A stretch of DNA of 64,000 bases from positions 44,780-108,779 of the forward strand of contig SJOL01001579.1 of the NCBI GenBank assembly GCA_004794785.1, written 5' to 3'. The stretch comes from Opisthorchis felineus (lineage: Eukaryota; Platyhelminthes; Trematoda; Opisthorchiida; Opisthorchiidae). Positions 49,001 through 57,242 of the stretch are shown here, one piece after another (within the stretch, counting starts at the first letter, position 1; the number at the start of each line of letters is the position of its first letter). The notes under the pieces are model-generated. The model made no database searches. It saw only the letters and a program-made list of their open reading frames with translations, and was not told the DNA's origin. The position numbers and the translations under genes are program-made.

Positions 49001-52000
49001 TAGGGAGGTTCCCAGTTGATTAACGGATTAATAACTCTGAAGCATAAGATGAAACAACGCACTACAATCACTTTACTGTCGGTCGTTATCACTCAAGCAT
49101 ATATATTCGTGATTAACCCCTTGTTTCGTGGTTCTTAGTCGAGTTCAGGCAGGTAATACAACAACAAACAGTATAACAAGCCGACCACATTATACAGGGT
49201 CTCCTTGTTGGGCTAATACGTCTGAGTATGGGATTGCAAAAGTATCAAACGTTTTGAGGGTTCAGGTCGGGTGAAATGAAAGGTTCCATAACAAACAGCT
49301 ATTTAAAATATCTGGGTGCAACTGAAATTTCATTGTAACAGTCCACAAAGCATGCGATATGGTTCCCATTTGTCACTCACGAGGAAACAGCTTGCTGGGG
49401 CAATTTTTTCAAGACCTTCGAAGGGAGAGTACTGTATCGGGGAAAGCAATATAACTACATCAAAAAACTCCACCAATCACAAGAGGACGACATGGCATAC
49501 AGTAGAATATAACACAACAAAGTGATGCATATATATGGAGTACCCAAAATGGAATAAAGCGGGAAGCATACCATAGATAGAGACCTCCAACGAAATAAAC
49601 GGAGGATGTACCTTTCACATAACACCCAACTCGAACCCAAGGACTCAGACCATATTAGGTTCTTCCCCAGAGTGTTCGTGTTCAGATTTTTCCGGTAACT
49701 TAACCAGTCAAATTCCGGGGGTAGGTTGTTCAGAGTGGAACAATCGCGTAGTTCAGCATGCGTAAAATCACCGAGACCGGCCAAGCTGGATGGCTCAGAG
49801 AAGATATTTAGGGTTTTCTGGAACACAAAAGCAACTGAAATTCTGGAAAAAATCCAAAAATGAGTTCAAATCACTTTCTAGCAGGAATCCGCTTCAAACC
49901 AGACACCGTGTTCTTCCTGCGTACAAGCTAAAAACACAGGAACAGTTCGTCATAAACTAAAGCAAATTCTCCGTTCCGCATAGCCACTCTAATGAGCACG
50001 CAATACAGCCAAATCCTCAATCAGAACGGAGCGGAAATCACCTTCACCAGGCGACAAGTAACAAACAATGCGTACAGAGAGAGGAAATTGTATCCGAGAG
50101 AAATGTCCAGCCCTGTGTTAACCCTTGTGGGCGTCTAATGTAGGATGTAAAGCAGCCGTTAATTCAACCACTTATGTTCAGCAAGGCAGGATGTGCTTTA
50201 ACTGAATGTGCTGGGTGTGCATTACCATCGTTACAACAGAAAATGCGACCCAGACATCGGAAGCAGGCACTTGTCCGTGAGCGGGGCAAAAAGTAAGGTA
50301 TATGAATTTGACTCGCAGTTGGGGCGAATTCCAAGGATCGAGAGCAGATCACCATGCAGCGGGTAACACGGCATGAGAAGTCTTCCGAGCTAGCAAGCAT
50401 GATCCATATAAAACATGGAAAAATCCATCAGTTGACGCTTCTTCATGTACCTAAAAATAGTTCCGGGTTATTGGATAGGGATAGTAAGACAGACCAACCC
50501 ATTAGAAGTACACTTAACAAGCTGAGAAATGGTCATTTCCACGGCGCTACTGTCACCGGAATAACGAAGATCATCGCATGTGGTGGGAACAAATTGCATG
50601 CCCTGTTTTACCACGAGAACATCGCACATTGTATTGTCCGGTTGTTTCATTTCAGATCCGTTTGTATAGGACGGAAAGAAAAGGATAGTTCTGAAAGGGC
50701 TTTAAACAGAAGCTTAGGGTCAAAGACCACCTAGGTGCCGACCAGTCAGAACATGAACCAACCAGCCAACCGACAGGATTCATTATTTAAACAACCAATC
50801 ATAAACGAAGGCCACCCTCGCCCGGACCAAGATAACCTATAAATACACAAGCACAACATCGTTCCTATACATAGAGGAACGAGAAGCCATGACGCACCGT
50901 TATGCACTTACACAATGATGATGTCAGCCTGGTGAACAATTCAACCACCAGGACGATTTTTATTTGTTCCGGGTAACTTCTGAAGCATCCGTTTTGATTC
51001 TCAGCTTGACTACAATATCCTGGTAAACTAGAAATCATGCCACCGGGTCAAGTACTCACCTACAACGGGTGGTATCGACTAAGCATATTAATAAACGACG
51101 GCAAAATTAGCTAAAGGACCGTTCCCTGAAAGAAGCACGATATCGTTCCACCTTATACAGTGCTTTGTTGCTCATTCGAAAAATACACCACTAACTACGA
51201 AACAACGAAGACTGCTTTTGCACTCTGACTATGGGGGCACGTACTTTTGCTCGGGTATTATTAGAATCCATGATCATTGAATACAGGGTTACACTGTTGG
51301 ATGGTTTCTCAAGGATGTGGCTGGTAAGTGAACGACATGGTATATGCAGCAACTCCAGTCCCTGCCGTAGTGAATCCAGACGACTGTCAAGTGGATTTAT
51401 CTGAACAAAAAGAGAATCAACGACTAGGGATGGAGAAGAAGGAAGAGTTACAGTAAAATATGGACCAAAACGACATCCATGTGAATCATTGATGCTAGAC
51501 CCACTCCTTCGCAACAGAAAGTGTTACTGGATAATATGGATGTATCTAAAGGCCAATATCTACATATTTCAGTTTCTTTAATGAAAGAGAATAATAGGTA
51601 TTCCTTTTTGAGCGAGTTTACACTCAGAATCGAACGTTGCTGCAAACAGCTTGACACGCAATCACAAAGAGGCAGAAGTCTTTTTAAGTGCTGAATGATA
51701 AGTTTTTGGTTTCATATTCACGCTCGGCCAACACGAGGAAAGCCACCGAAGTAGTCACCACGGGAGGAACGGAGAAAGCGTGTGCCCACGTGGGCTGTAA
51801 GCACAACGCATAATCAATCAAACATAGTCACATAACCTTTATGCTTTGAGCCAATTTACAGATACCAATGTTTCAATGTAATGAGTTGGGCAATATCTGA
51901 GACAGGACTAAATCTAATTGGATAGCTACGTGAAACAAAACCCTTCAATAATGTGCGTAGTAGCCTCTAGTTATCCAGCACATAACACTCGCATGTAAGA

Positions 52001-55000
52001 AATTATTTTAACTTGGCAGCCGGGAGCCGATTCTAGTAGAAACAAACCTGGTAGAAAACCTTGGTGACACCTGAGTAATGCAGAAATCTGGTAAACCCGA
52101 AACAAAGGAACTTAGCCCCATGGTACCTAAATAAGAATTTTCGGGGTATATATAACGGAGTCACCAAGTGAAACGGTACGCAACATCCCGTTGTGTGAGA
52201 GCACTGTTCGAATGATTCACCTTATATACCACGAAAAGAAGTTATGACGCTAGCCGATAGGTAGCTTATCGCTGAATCTGGCATGGGCCATAGGTCACAC
52301 TTTAGGGAGGCTGTTTTGTATTAGCTGTGCAGAATTACAGGGCTCAGTATTGCACGAACAGAAATTGTTTATAACTAAAACAATGGCCTTGTGAGAGCGC
52401 CAACCAATCAGTTAGTTCCATACTGACGGGTTTCTTACGATCGAACATAACTAGCTGCAACTGCCGAAGTGGAGAAGTAGGAAACTGATGAGGCCCACTC
52501 ATTAGACATCTAGCGATGCCGACGCACCAGGTTAGACGTTCCAATAGTGATGAACAACAGGTAATGTTATTTACTCGCTAAAATTGATCGGGTAATTTTA
52601 CACCTAGAGTTCAGACCTCGAAATAATCGGGCTCAACAAATGGGCAGTTGCACGGTTTTCCAAATTAGCGCGCAAAACGGAAGGGTGATTGACCCCAATT
52701 GGTAATTTTATAAAATTGCTTCCAGTGTTTCAAAAAAAACGAACAAAACTCAGGCAAATAAAACTCACAGAAGTAATTACAAGGTTTGCGCGAGTTTCAT
52801 CAGGCGATCCCACGAGTATTCTGGAATGTGGAACGGATGCTGTCGACGCATGTATGCGCCACTTCCAGTGAGAAGATTCTAGTGGAGTAGTGACTACTCT
52901 AGGGGCTGAAAGAAGATAGCCCAACGAGGTCGGACTTAAGGTGTTCTCAGTAGATGCAGATGAATGCAACAGTAAAAGTACCTTCCCACCGTCGGCGACG
53001 AACTGGCATACCTGACAGAATCGTGGGAGATAAACAGACTGTCATGTGTCACAACAAAAGATAAAGGGGATTTAGGTCACTTAAATGCCGAGGATTTCGG
53101 CTCGCAGTTATCCATGAATTATTCTCATACCTATCCATAACCACTCTGACTTGATGAGCCCTATTTTCTACTCGAGCGAAGACGACCCAGTATTGCTTAC
53201 CGAACGTGTCATGTTGCAGCCAGATAATATCTGCTATACCACGGAGACATCGATGATCGAATATCTGAAGAGGTTTGAGGTCTTCCATATCGGAGGTGAG
53301 GCAAGTTCTATAGCCACTGAGTAGGACGGCTCTCGCAGCCGTTTTGTAAACAAAACCCTTTAACCTCAATTATATTCGTTTCCCACACCAAGAGTGACGC
53401 AAGTTGGCAAATATTACTCATTCCTTGGTGATACATCCACTGACATCCGTCAACGTGCAGTCACCGCATATGCAACTGTCAAGATAACTAAACCTATCTC
53501 AAAAACCAAATTGATTTGCAAATGAGTGTATTTCTTGAAAACAGTCCAATTTGGGTTCAAGTAGAACATAAGGTTGACGCAAACTCGAGGACTGCGCCTG
53601 CCTGATGAGCCCCAAAAAGGGTGAAACCGGTCGTGGGCTGTCGAAGAATTTTCAGCAACCTTATGAGTAGTACACTGCATAAAATTACATGCATCGCGAC
53701 ATCTCGAATATCGTAGCAACTGGAACATGAGGCGGCCTGGTGCAGCACATTCAGTTGCATGGAAACATCACAAACGAGAGATTCAGCTGGGTTTCAGGTG
53801 AGTCTCCAACAAAACCAAATTGATTTGCAAATGAGTGCATTTCTTGTAAACCTATCTCATTCTGAAGTTTCGAAAGAGTGGACGGGAGACCTTGCATTTT
53901 GAGGGTGCAAACGACATGACGAAACAAGGGCCCATTTCTTGTATTCTATTTAGGGTAGTTTGTGCGGACTCATGATCGCCAAATAAAACAGCGCCATCCG
54001 CCTAATATAAATCAGCCAGTTTCTCTCACAGACACAATTTCTACAGCAACATTCCTGGAAAGTACACTCCATGCTGGTGTCAATGACAGAAGTGACCAAC
54101 TGAAAACGAGAAAATTCCTATCATTTGTGGGGTAACTTTCGGAGAATTCATTCTGAACACTAAAGCCACTTTAAGCAAGGGAATAAATACCACAAAGCCT
54201 GTTCGAGGGTATTTCTCGTTGGCTAAGCATATGTAGAACACTGCATTATCCTTGAATAACGCTGGGGAGAGTTTACCTGTCACTGCGGCCCGGCGGCGCC
54301 TCAAGGCAGAAGAACATATTGGTGCTTCAAAAACTGAGGGGGGGTCTAAACTCACAGATAACAGCTCGAGTTAAGCGGGTCGAATGAAAGACACGGGTAC
54401 TGGAGTAGACGATCAACTAGACTGTTGTCTTTCCAGGAAACTTGTCGAAAATTTACACCAGACAGAAGCATGATGTGAATCGACGTGAGCAGTCCAGAAA
54501 GATCCAAAGTCAACGAAGGAGTTTGGCTGCTGGGTGTTAGTTGTTATGTGACCAATCTGGCTCCACGGTTACCTATCTGTGGTGGGACGCCAGGTAGCGC
54601 AATGGTGCTTGCTGCTTCTGAATCCGGCGAGGAATAGCTAGCGACCAGTACTAAGCCGCAAAAGACTAATGCCACAATCACTTCGTGCTGATTCCAAGTT
54701 GAACAGGCTACCAAGTCGCGCCTCTGATGAACTGAGACGTCCCGATTGTGGGTTGCTGTATGAAGCAAGTTTGGCGACTCGGCACTGGCCGGGCACCGCG
54801 CAACGGCCGATTTTGCATGAACTTATTCGCATTCGTACCGCTCAGGCAATATGTAGGCCAAAGCATGACAGGATGCCAAAACTTAAGCAGGTGTGCATCC
54901 GACAAGTCTTTGGCTCAAAATTTTGACCGCAAGGCAGTGGTGATTGATGTGAGACTATCGAAGTGATGCAAATCTAAACTTCACCCTTGAGGCCCAGGAG

Positions 55001-55820
55001 ACTGTGTTAGTCTTATCTCTATCCATTGACCAACCTGATATGGAAGACTCTGGTAATGACAAAGGGGCTATTGGTCATTTGTCGGAGCAACTGCAAAGAT
55101 GCGGCATGTATTCAAGAAGCACTTCAGGGGGGCAAACTTTCAATCGGTATTTCCCCTTGATGCTTCTACAGGGCTTCCAGGCATTAAAGTCTACACTCCC
55201 GAGCAATTTCACGTTCAGCTGTAGCACCCTTTCGGTGCCTAACTGCCATGCCACCAGAATGAAGCACGAGGGCTGGGATACTGCCAGGTTGCCCAGGCCT
55301 AGACAGGGGAAGTCAAGAGGCAGAGGTCGGGTTCGAACCACGGACCTTGCGGTCAGTAAATTCGCGCTCTAACCACTGAGCCATCTCGCCCCCGAGCAAT
55401 TTCACAAGGTTATACAATGGGGTTTTCACATGAAAGGGTTCGCTCTCAGAAACACACTAGAAAGGACTCACCAAGGAAAATTCATGATCGAATTCACTCG
55501 CCGATTCGCAGGTGTTCAGTGACTCACGTTCATCGAAAACGACCAATAACTTCGCCGTTGTTTGCCATAACTCGGCGAAGAAATCACTCCGTCTGAGTGG
55601 ATAAGGCACAACACACTGGTCATCTACCAAGCGCTCAATTATCCGCATAGAGTTCCTATAGAGTTCGGTTGTCGACTGATCGGTAGACGGGAGTAACTGA
55701 TATAGATTCATGGCAGAAGAATCTCGGGACATGATTCTTGCAGTCATCTTGCTAAGAATGGTACTTATATTTCTACCCATGCGAACGGAGCAGGTCGCAC
55801 TCCAGCTGGCCATTCCCGGG
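33819..55820 (-). CDS. HLCS: Holocarboxylase synthetase (biotin-protein ligase) gene
   Basis: Eukaryotic biotin-protein ligase: it makes biotinyl-AMP and transfers biotin to a lysine of acetyl-CoA, pyruvate, propionyl-CoA and methylcrotonyl-CoA carboxylases, in cytosol and mitochondria. Exons found (5' to 3'): 55820-55472, 51506-51245, 49842-49612, 45648-45581, 36264-36023, 35358-35172, 35046-34839 and 34005-33819. The last five form one continuous frame covering the whole catalytic domain: RQTQGHGRGDNRW (ATP/biotin loop), [19 protein letters not shown] (the K-x-x-G lysine), [11 protein letters not shown] and the C-terminal cap with [11 protein letters not shown]. Upstream exons match the N-terminal half of human HLCS. 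At least one N-terminal exon is unidentified between 51.5 and 55.5 kb, perhaps another between 49.8 and 51.2 kb. Every key residue seen is intact, so the gene is probably functional despite a 9.3-kb intron full of transposons. The true start codon is not established. Confidence 0.92.
34839..35046 (-). CDS. HLCS: HLCS exon: end of catalytic core
   Basis: Acceptor GGACTTTTTCAG, donor GTGAGT. It encodes [20 protein letters not shown] and a helix ending [11 protein letters not shown]. It matches human 'GCGFNVTNSNPTICINDLI' and 'LPLYYRYWVHS'. Phases fit both neighbours exactly. Confidence 0.95.
35172..35358 (-). CDS. HLCS: HLCS exon: KWPND and lysine motif
   Basis: Acceptor CTATTTCGGACAG, donor GTAAGC. 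It encodes [20 protein letters not shown], then a loop about 15 residues longer than in human HLCS, then [25 protein letters not shown] and the KLAG lysine are biotin-binding and catalytic positions in the family. Confidence 0.95.
36023..36264 (-). CDS. HLCS: HLCS exon: ATP-loop end and first core helix
   Basis: Acceptor ACTTACTTGTGCAG, donor GTAAGC. It encodes [19 protein letters not shown], then [20 protein letters not shown]. It aligns with human 'GRGRNMWLSPEGCALSTLHISI' and 'IPFVQHLMSVAVVEAV'. The first glycine codon is split across the 9.3-kb intron. Confidence 0.93.
36338..37445 (-). mobile_element. RTE LINE fragment, 5' part of RT
   Basis: Minus-strand broken frames of an RTE-clade reverse transcriptase: a linker piece near 37200-37000, then [20 protein letters not shown] and [18 protein letters not shown] (the 'IPIYKKGD..CENHRGISL..KVL' region), then [20 protein letters not shown] (motif B). 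Truncated before the YADD box, with several stops. It lies sense to HLCS in its intron. Confidence 0.8.
37490..37835 (-). repeat. Penelope-like element terminal repeat, left copy
   Basis: Its reverse complement aligns with 43995-44345 over about 350 bp: TTAAAAACCACCGATTGTTT, CAGTAAGACC, TGATGGGTTG and CAATTTAGTTGGGG blocks in the same order. It contains the decayed hammerhead-like core (CTCATGA...GTGAAACC on the minus strand, about 37530-37565). Confidence 0.75.
37883..38100 (-). repeat. Dispersed coding-like repeat, copy 2
   Basis: The minus strand is open through [20 protein letters not shown] and [15 protein letters not shown]. Related to 32183-32440 and 54960-55062. It lies inside the Penelope-like element in opposite orientation to its ORF. 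Origin unknown. Confidence 0.5.
38206..38384 (-). repeat. tRNA-derived SINE
   Basis: The reverse strand has GAGATGGCTCAGTGGTTACA, GCGCGAATTTACTGACCGCA, a box B changed to GTTTCGCACC, GGCTTGGGCAACCTGGCAGT, GGTGGCATGGCAATTAGGCA and GCTACAGCTGAGCG. Inserted just before the recognisable Penelope-like ORF. Confidence 0.88.
38387..39260 (+). pseudogene. Penelope-like RT, N-terminal part
   Basis: First frame (to 38791) contains [20 protein letters not shown] and [20 protein letters not shown]. After stops the frame resumes with [20 protein letters not shown] and [18 protein letters not shown]. The 'L.KGL.F', 'RPIV' and 'FVSFDV.SLFTNVP' blocks are hallmarks of Penelope reverse transcriptases (the last is RT motif A with its Asp). 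Interrupted at 39261 by an RTE LINE. Confidence 0.82.
40506..41006 (+). pseudogene. RTE LINE endonuclease domain
   Basis: Longest open piece of the LINE. It shows [24 protein letters not shown] (GDMN, catalytic Asp and Asn of the exonuclease-endonuclease-phosphatase fold), a Q-x-x-H-x-x-TWRPP region and a terminal [11 protein letters not shown] (the conserved S-D/H-H). In LINEs this enzyme nicks the target DNA. WTQLNHV stands where active copies have Q-I-D-H/Y-V, and the catalytic Asp there is changed. Confidence 0.8.
41285..42711 (+). pseudogene. RTE LINE reverse transcriptase, broken
   Basis: RT fingers, palm and thumb over several frames: [58 protein letters not shown] (motif A), [13 protein letters not shown] (motif C) and [20 protein letters not shown]. 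Stops after 42016 and around 42050-42230. The last codons read [13 protein letters not shown], after which Penelope sequence resumes. Confidence 0.85.
42712..43935 (+). pseudogene. Penelope-like RT C-terminal part and GIY-YIG endonuclease
   Basis: Resumes the interrupted RT with [20 protein letters not shown] and goes through [20 protein letters not shown] and [10 protein letters not shown]. Further on: [45 protein letters not shown] and, from 43551, the VYKTECNDC / VRIG / [19 protein letters not shown] block. C-x-x-C next to the YIG-like element and R-x-x-E-H-K are typical of the Penelope endonuclease. In-frame stops occur at several places. Confidence 0.82.
43995..44345 (+). repeat. Penelope-like element terminal repeat, right copy
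   Basis: Inverted relative to 37490-37835. At 44279-44317 it holds a hammerhead-like motif: GGGC, CTGATGA, about 18 nt, GGAAAC, TTT, GCCC. GGGC and GCCC would form helix I. Its inner edge overlaps a C-rich tract (43989-44010). Confidence 0.72.
44279..44317 (+). ncRNA. Hammerhead-like motif in Penelope terminal repeat
   Basis: CTGATGA core at 44284-44290, GAAA about 19 nt later, helix I GGGC/GCCC perfect over 4 bp. Helix II is weak (one central mismatch plus wobbles) and helix III is reduced to the A15.1-U16.1 pair. Published work describes hammerheads with minimal helix III in Penelope-like elements, which fits. This copy is probably inactive. Confidence 0.4.
44410..44912 (-). mobile_element. 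RTE LINE 5' end fragment
   Basis: The minus strand begins AGCTGTCATCTTGTTGTGG, equivalent to the 39.26-kb start AGCTGTCACCTTGTCGTGG. It continues with [20 protein letters not shown] and [20 protein letters not shown], matching the leader of the main copy ([29 protein letters not shown]). Only about 500 bp of the 5' end are present. Confidence 0.72.
45581..45648 (-). CDS. HLCS: HLCS exon: ATP/biotin-binding loop
   Basis: Acceptor CCCCGCCTCAACGCAG, donor GTAAGC, 68 nt. It encodes [20 protein letters not shown] then GHG, and joins RGDNRW of the next exon through a split Gly codon. Human HLCS has '[24 protein letters not shown]' here, so this supplies the first half of the GxGRGxxxW nucleotide loop. 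Confidence 0.93.
45683..45723. repeat. AAT/AAC microsatellite
   Basis: Imperfect AATAAT run (ATAATAATATCAATAACTAA) just upstream, in gene direction, of the small HLCS exon. Confidence 0.75.
45724..47139. other. HLCS intron stretch, nothing recognised
   Basis: About 1.4 kb between the ATP-loop exon and an RTE LINE copy. No coding or repeat match recognised. Confidence 0.5.
47140..48850 (-). mobile_element. RTE LINE copy with internal deletion
   Basis: On the minus strand: leader [20 protein letters not shown], endonuclease start [20 protein letters not shown] and [12 protein letters not shown], then [27 protein letters not shown] and [20 protein letters not shown]. After SNHAMLRA the sequence jumps at about 47575 to the far end of the RT ([15 protein letters not shown], matching 42655-42700 of the main copy). 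Most of the RT is deleted. The last part (47146-47280) matches the 3' end fragment at 26.0 kb. Confidence 0.8.
49612..49842 (-). CDS. HLCS: HLCS exon: linker to catalytic domain
   Basis: Donor GTACAT after GAAAG; acceptor either 49842 (TTTTTTCCAG) or 49817 (GTGTTCCAG). It encodes [20 protein letters not shown] and [20 protein letters not shown]. It aligns with human 'YVSEADITPSSLPVV' and 'FSLEVYKRNLQTNRLGKVIL'. The 49842 start adds [11 protein letters not shown], which matches the human strand before it and is preferred; the 49817 start would fit the phase of the 51.2-kb exon directly. Confidence 0.82.
51245..51506 (-). CDS. HLCS: HLCS exon: N-terminal half
   Basis: Donor GTACGT; acceptor uncertain (AGs at 51507, 51504 and 51495). 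It encodes [35 protein letters not shown] and [15 protein letters not shown]. Human HLCS has 'CQVHLELPPSS', 'RRYEVLREILTTLGLSC' and 'PALTPLYLLSAAEE' in the same order. Borders are less sure than the identity. Confidence 0.65.
51507..53048. other. HLCS intron stretch, nothing firm
   Basis: About 1.5 kb with no recognised repeat. A missing N-terminal HLCS exon should lie between here and 55471; I could not identify it with confidence. Confidence 0.5.
53049..53400 (-). mobile_element. RTE LINE RT C-terminal fragment
   Basis: Minus-strand frame [20 protein letters not shown] then [20 protein letters not shown], the thumb and 'FDHRCLR.IA.I.W' block of RTE reverse transcriptases. It is the downstream part of a copy whose upstream part is at 54080-54440. 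Confidence 0.78.
53502..53848 (+). mobile_element. Retrozyme-like element with hammerhead ribozyme
   Basis: A 347-bp element flanked by identical 11-bp direct repeats AACCTATCTCA (53491-53501 and 53849-53859), a target-site duplication. It begins and ends with nearly identical 37-nt sequences (AAAACCAAATTGATTTGCAA onwards) spaced 309 bp apart, so it is 1.12 copies of a 309-nt unit. No ORF of its own. One type I hammerhead lies in the middle. Published metazoan retrozymes are short circular RNAs with such ribozymes, thought to be copied by Penelope-type enzymes. It sits inside an RTE LINE copy in an HLCS intron. Confidence 0.75.
53596..53638 (+). ncRNA. Type I hammerhead ribozyme motif
   Basis: Helix I: GCCTGC (53596-53601) pairs with GTGGGC (53633-53638), six pairs including two wobbles. 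Core CTGATGA 53602-53608. Helix II: GCCC (53609-53612) with GGGT (53619-53622), loop CAAAAA. GAAA 53623-53626. Minimal helix III over ACCGGT. Cleavage triplet GTC ends at 53632. All invariant core bases are present. The very short helix III is typical of metazoan and Penelope-type hammerheads, which often need dimers to cleave well. Confidence 0.78.
54080..54440 (-). mobile_element. RTE LINE RT N-terminal fragment
   Basis: The minus strand reads [33 protein letters not shown], the 'SEVREAL..LK..RAAG.D.LPPALFKDGGE' region of RTE polymerases. It matches 61540-61640 (minus strand). The upstream half of the LINE interrupted by the retrozyme-like element. Confidence 0.72.
54960..55062 (+). repeat. 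Dispersed coding-like repeat, copy 3
   Basis: The plus strand is open as [20 protein letters not shown] and [12 protein letters not shown], matching [19 protein letters not shown] of copy 2. Shared DNA block CATTGACCAACCT. Confidence 0.45.
55213..55390 (-). repeat. tRNA-derived SINE with perfect target-site duplication
   Basis: The reverse strand starts GGCGAGATGGCTCAGTGGTT, box B GTGGTTCGAACCC, body TAGGCCTGGGCAACCTGGCA and GGCATGGCAGTTAGGCACCG, ends GGTGCTACAGCTGAACG. Flanked by identical 15-bp CCCGAGCAATTTCAC at 55198-55212 and 55391-55405, so both ends are exact and the insertion is young. Confidence 0.95.
55472..55820 (-). CDS. HLCS: HLCS exon: N-terminal region
   Basis: Acceptor ATTGTTTGCATTTCAG, donor GTGAGT. 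The frame runs from [14 protein letters not shown] through [20 protein letters not shown] to [20 protein letters not shown] and LVVFDER. It resembles the human HLCS stretch 'CIKVDCYAVYPLSASTVLSDPW' followed by 'CLLLVVA', the glutamine-amidotransferase-like N-terminal part. It may or may not contain the start codon; several Met codons are available. Confidence 0.75.
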
Positions 55821-57063
55821 CTGAAATGCAAACAATAACCAAATAAGACCACTTTTGCTACGGACCCCAAAGTGTGGTAGCGACAGCTACTGTACGGACA
55901 CTAATCGAGATGACACCTTCAGTGTGCACAGGGGAATTGTAGAAGTCAAACATTACACCCCGGAAATGAATCATAGCGGAACCCAGAATTTAGAGAAAAC
56001 GGTGAAAAACTTGTTAAGAATGTTAGCAATTCATTAAATGCACCTGGTATTCATGGATCATACATTGTGACGGGCAAAAACTTAAATACCGAAGTCGTCT
56101 GAATAAGGCACGTGTTGCTGTTTCCCTGGACAAGCAGTTTCCCTTCCAAGCCCATGTCGTCGTCTTTATCCTCGCAGGTAACTAGGAGGATGGGCCTGCC
56201 GCTGAACCATTCTGTGGTGGATAGTCCAGGTGGACTTATTCAATCGTGATTTGAATTCATTTATCGATGCCACACTGATAACTTTCTCCCTCAGTTTGTT
56301 CAATGTGTGAATGGCTCGTACACAAGGGCGTCAAGTTGTCAAATATGAACAACTGTTCCTTGAAAAAATGGCCTCCGAGTTGTGCTGAAGTTTCTAAGTT
56401 AAATCTAGATCGTAGAATGTGGATGATGTGATAGAGCATTGCGAAAACGGTCAGCAAATCTTCTGGTACCCTCGGAAAAACTAAGACGGATAGGTTGAGA
56501 GCAGTGTACCTATTCAAATGGATTAAATTTCAAAGCTCCCGGCCTTTGACACTTGTTCATGCAATTTATGTGTATATCATTCAAAGTTCCGGGTGGTTAC
56601 GTTTTTTGAGGTTTTCAGGGTGTGCATTCCATTGGTGGCACACGGTAAGACCGCTGGACCTGCTGCTGGACATTCCGTTTCCATTCCACTGAAGTGTGCG
56701 CTGTTCAAGTGGTAACAGGGAAAGAGTTGACAAATGGCATCGGATAATTCGCGAAGAGTTGCAAAAACCTACATCCTACTGTGGATTAACGAAAACCCAG
56801 GTTGCCACGGGTGAGGCTTCCTAAGGAGAATTTCTACTTAAGCTTGGGTAACGGGCAGTATATGTGCAACAAGCCAGTCAGCAAATCAGACTCCATTAAA
56901 CCGCACACCTTATCCGTTCCCTTTTAAAATCCGCCAAACGAACGTGGCCACGGACTTAGACTCTGGCCCAGACCAGGAGACAACGGTCACACCTTCATCG
57001 ATAAGTGCCACTAATACGTTTAGGCTAGTTCACTTTCCTCCTCCTTTCTTCCTTCTTTCTTAA
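55821..57063. other. Upstream of the HLCS exon, nothing firm
   Basis: About 1.2 kb. A minus-strand open frame at 56257-56517 has no motif I can name. A promoter or first exons of HLCS may be here, but I cannot point to them. Confidence 0.45.
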
Positions 57064-57242
57064 GCTCGAGAAAGCACGGTGGTTAAGGTACGCACTTACC
57101 GACCGGAAGGTCCGTGGTTCGAACTAAACCCCGGCATCTCGACTGTTCCTCTCTATGCCTGCGCAACCTGACAGTACCTCAGCCGACATGCTTCCATCGG
57201 GTGGCATGGCAGCCAGGCACTGAAAGGGTCTTGCAGCTGAGT
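57064..57242 (+). repeat. tRNA-derived SINE, diverged subfamily
   Basis: CTCGAGAAAGCACGGTGGTT head, CCGACCGGAAGGTCCGTGGT, box B GGTTCGAAC, CTGCGCAACCTGACAGTACC, GGGTGGCATGGCAGCCAGGC and CTTGCAGCTGAGT. Same plan as the main group with about 20% differences. Confidence 0.82.

Noticed and set aside
50354..50734. 126-codon plus-strand open frame
   Set aside because: No known motif and a minus-strand frame is open over part of it. Treated as chance within an HLCS intron.
52440..52600. Minus-strand open frame ([19 protein letters not shown]) as the missing HLCS exon
   Set aside because: Only vague resemblance to the expected region and no convincing pair of splice sites.
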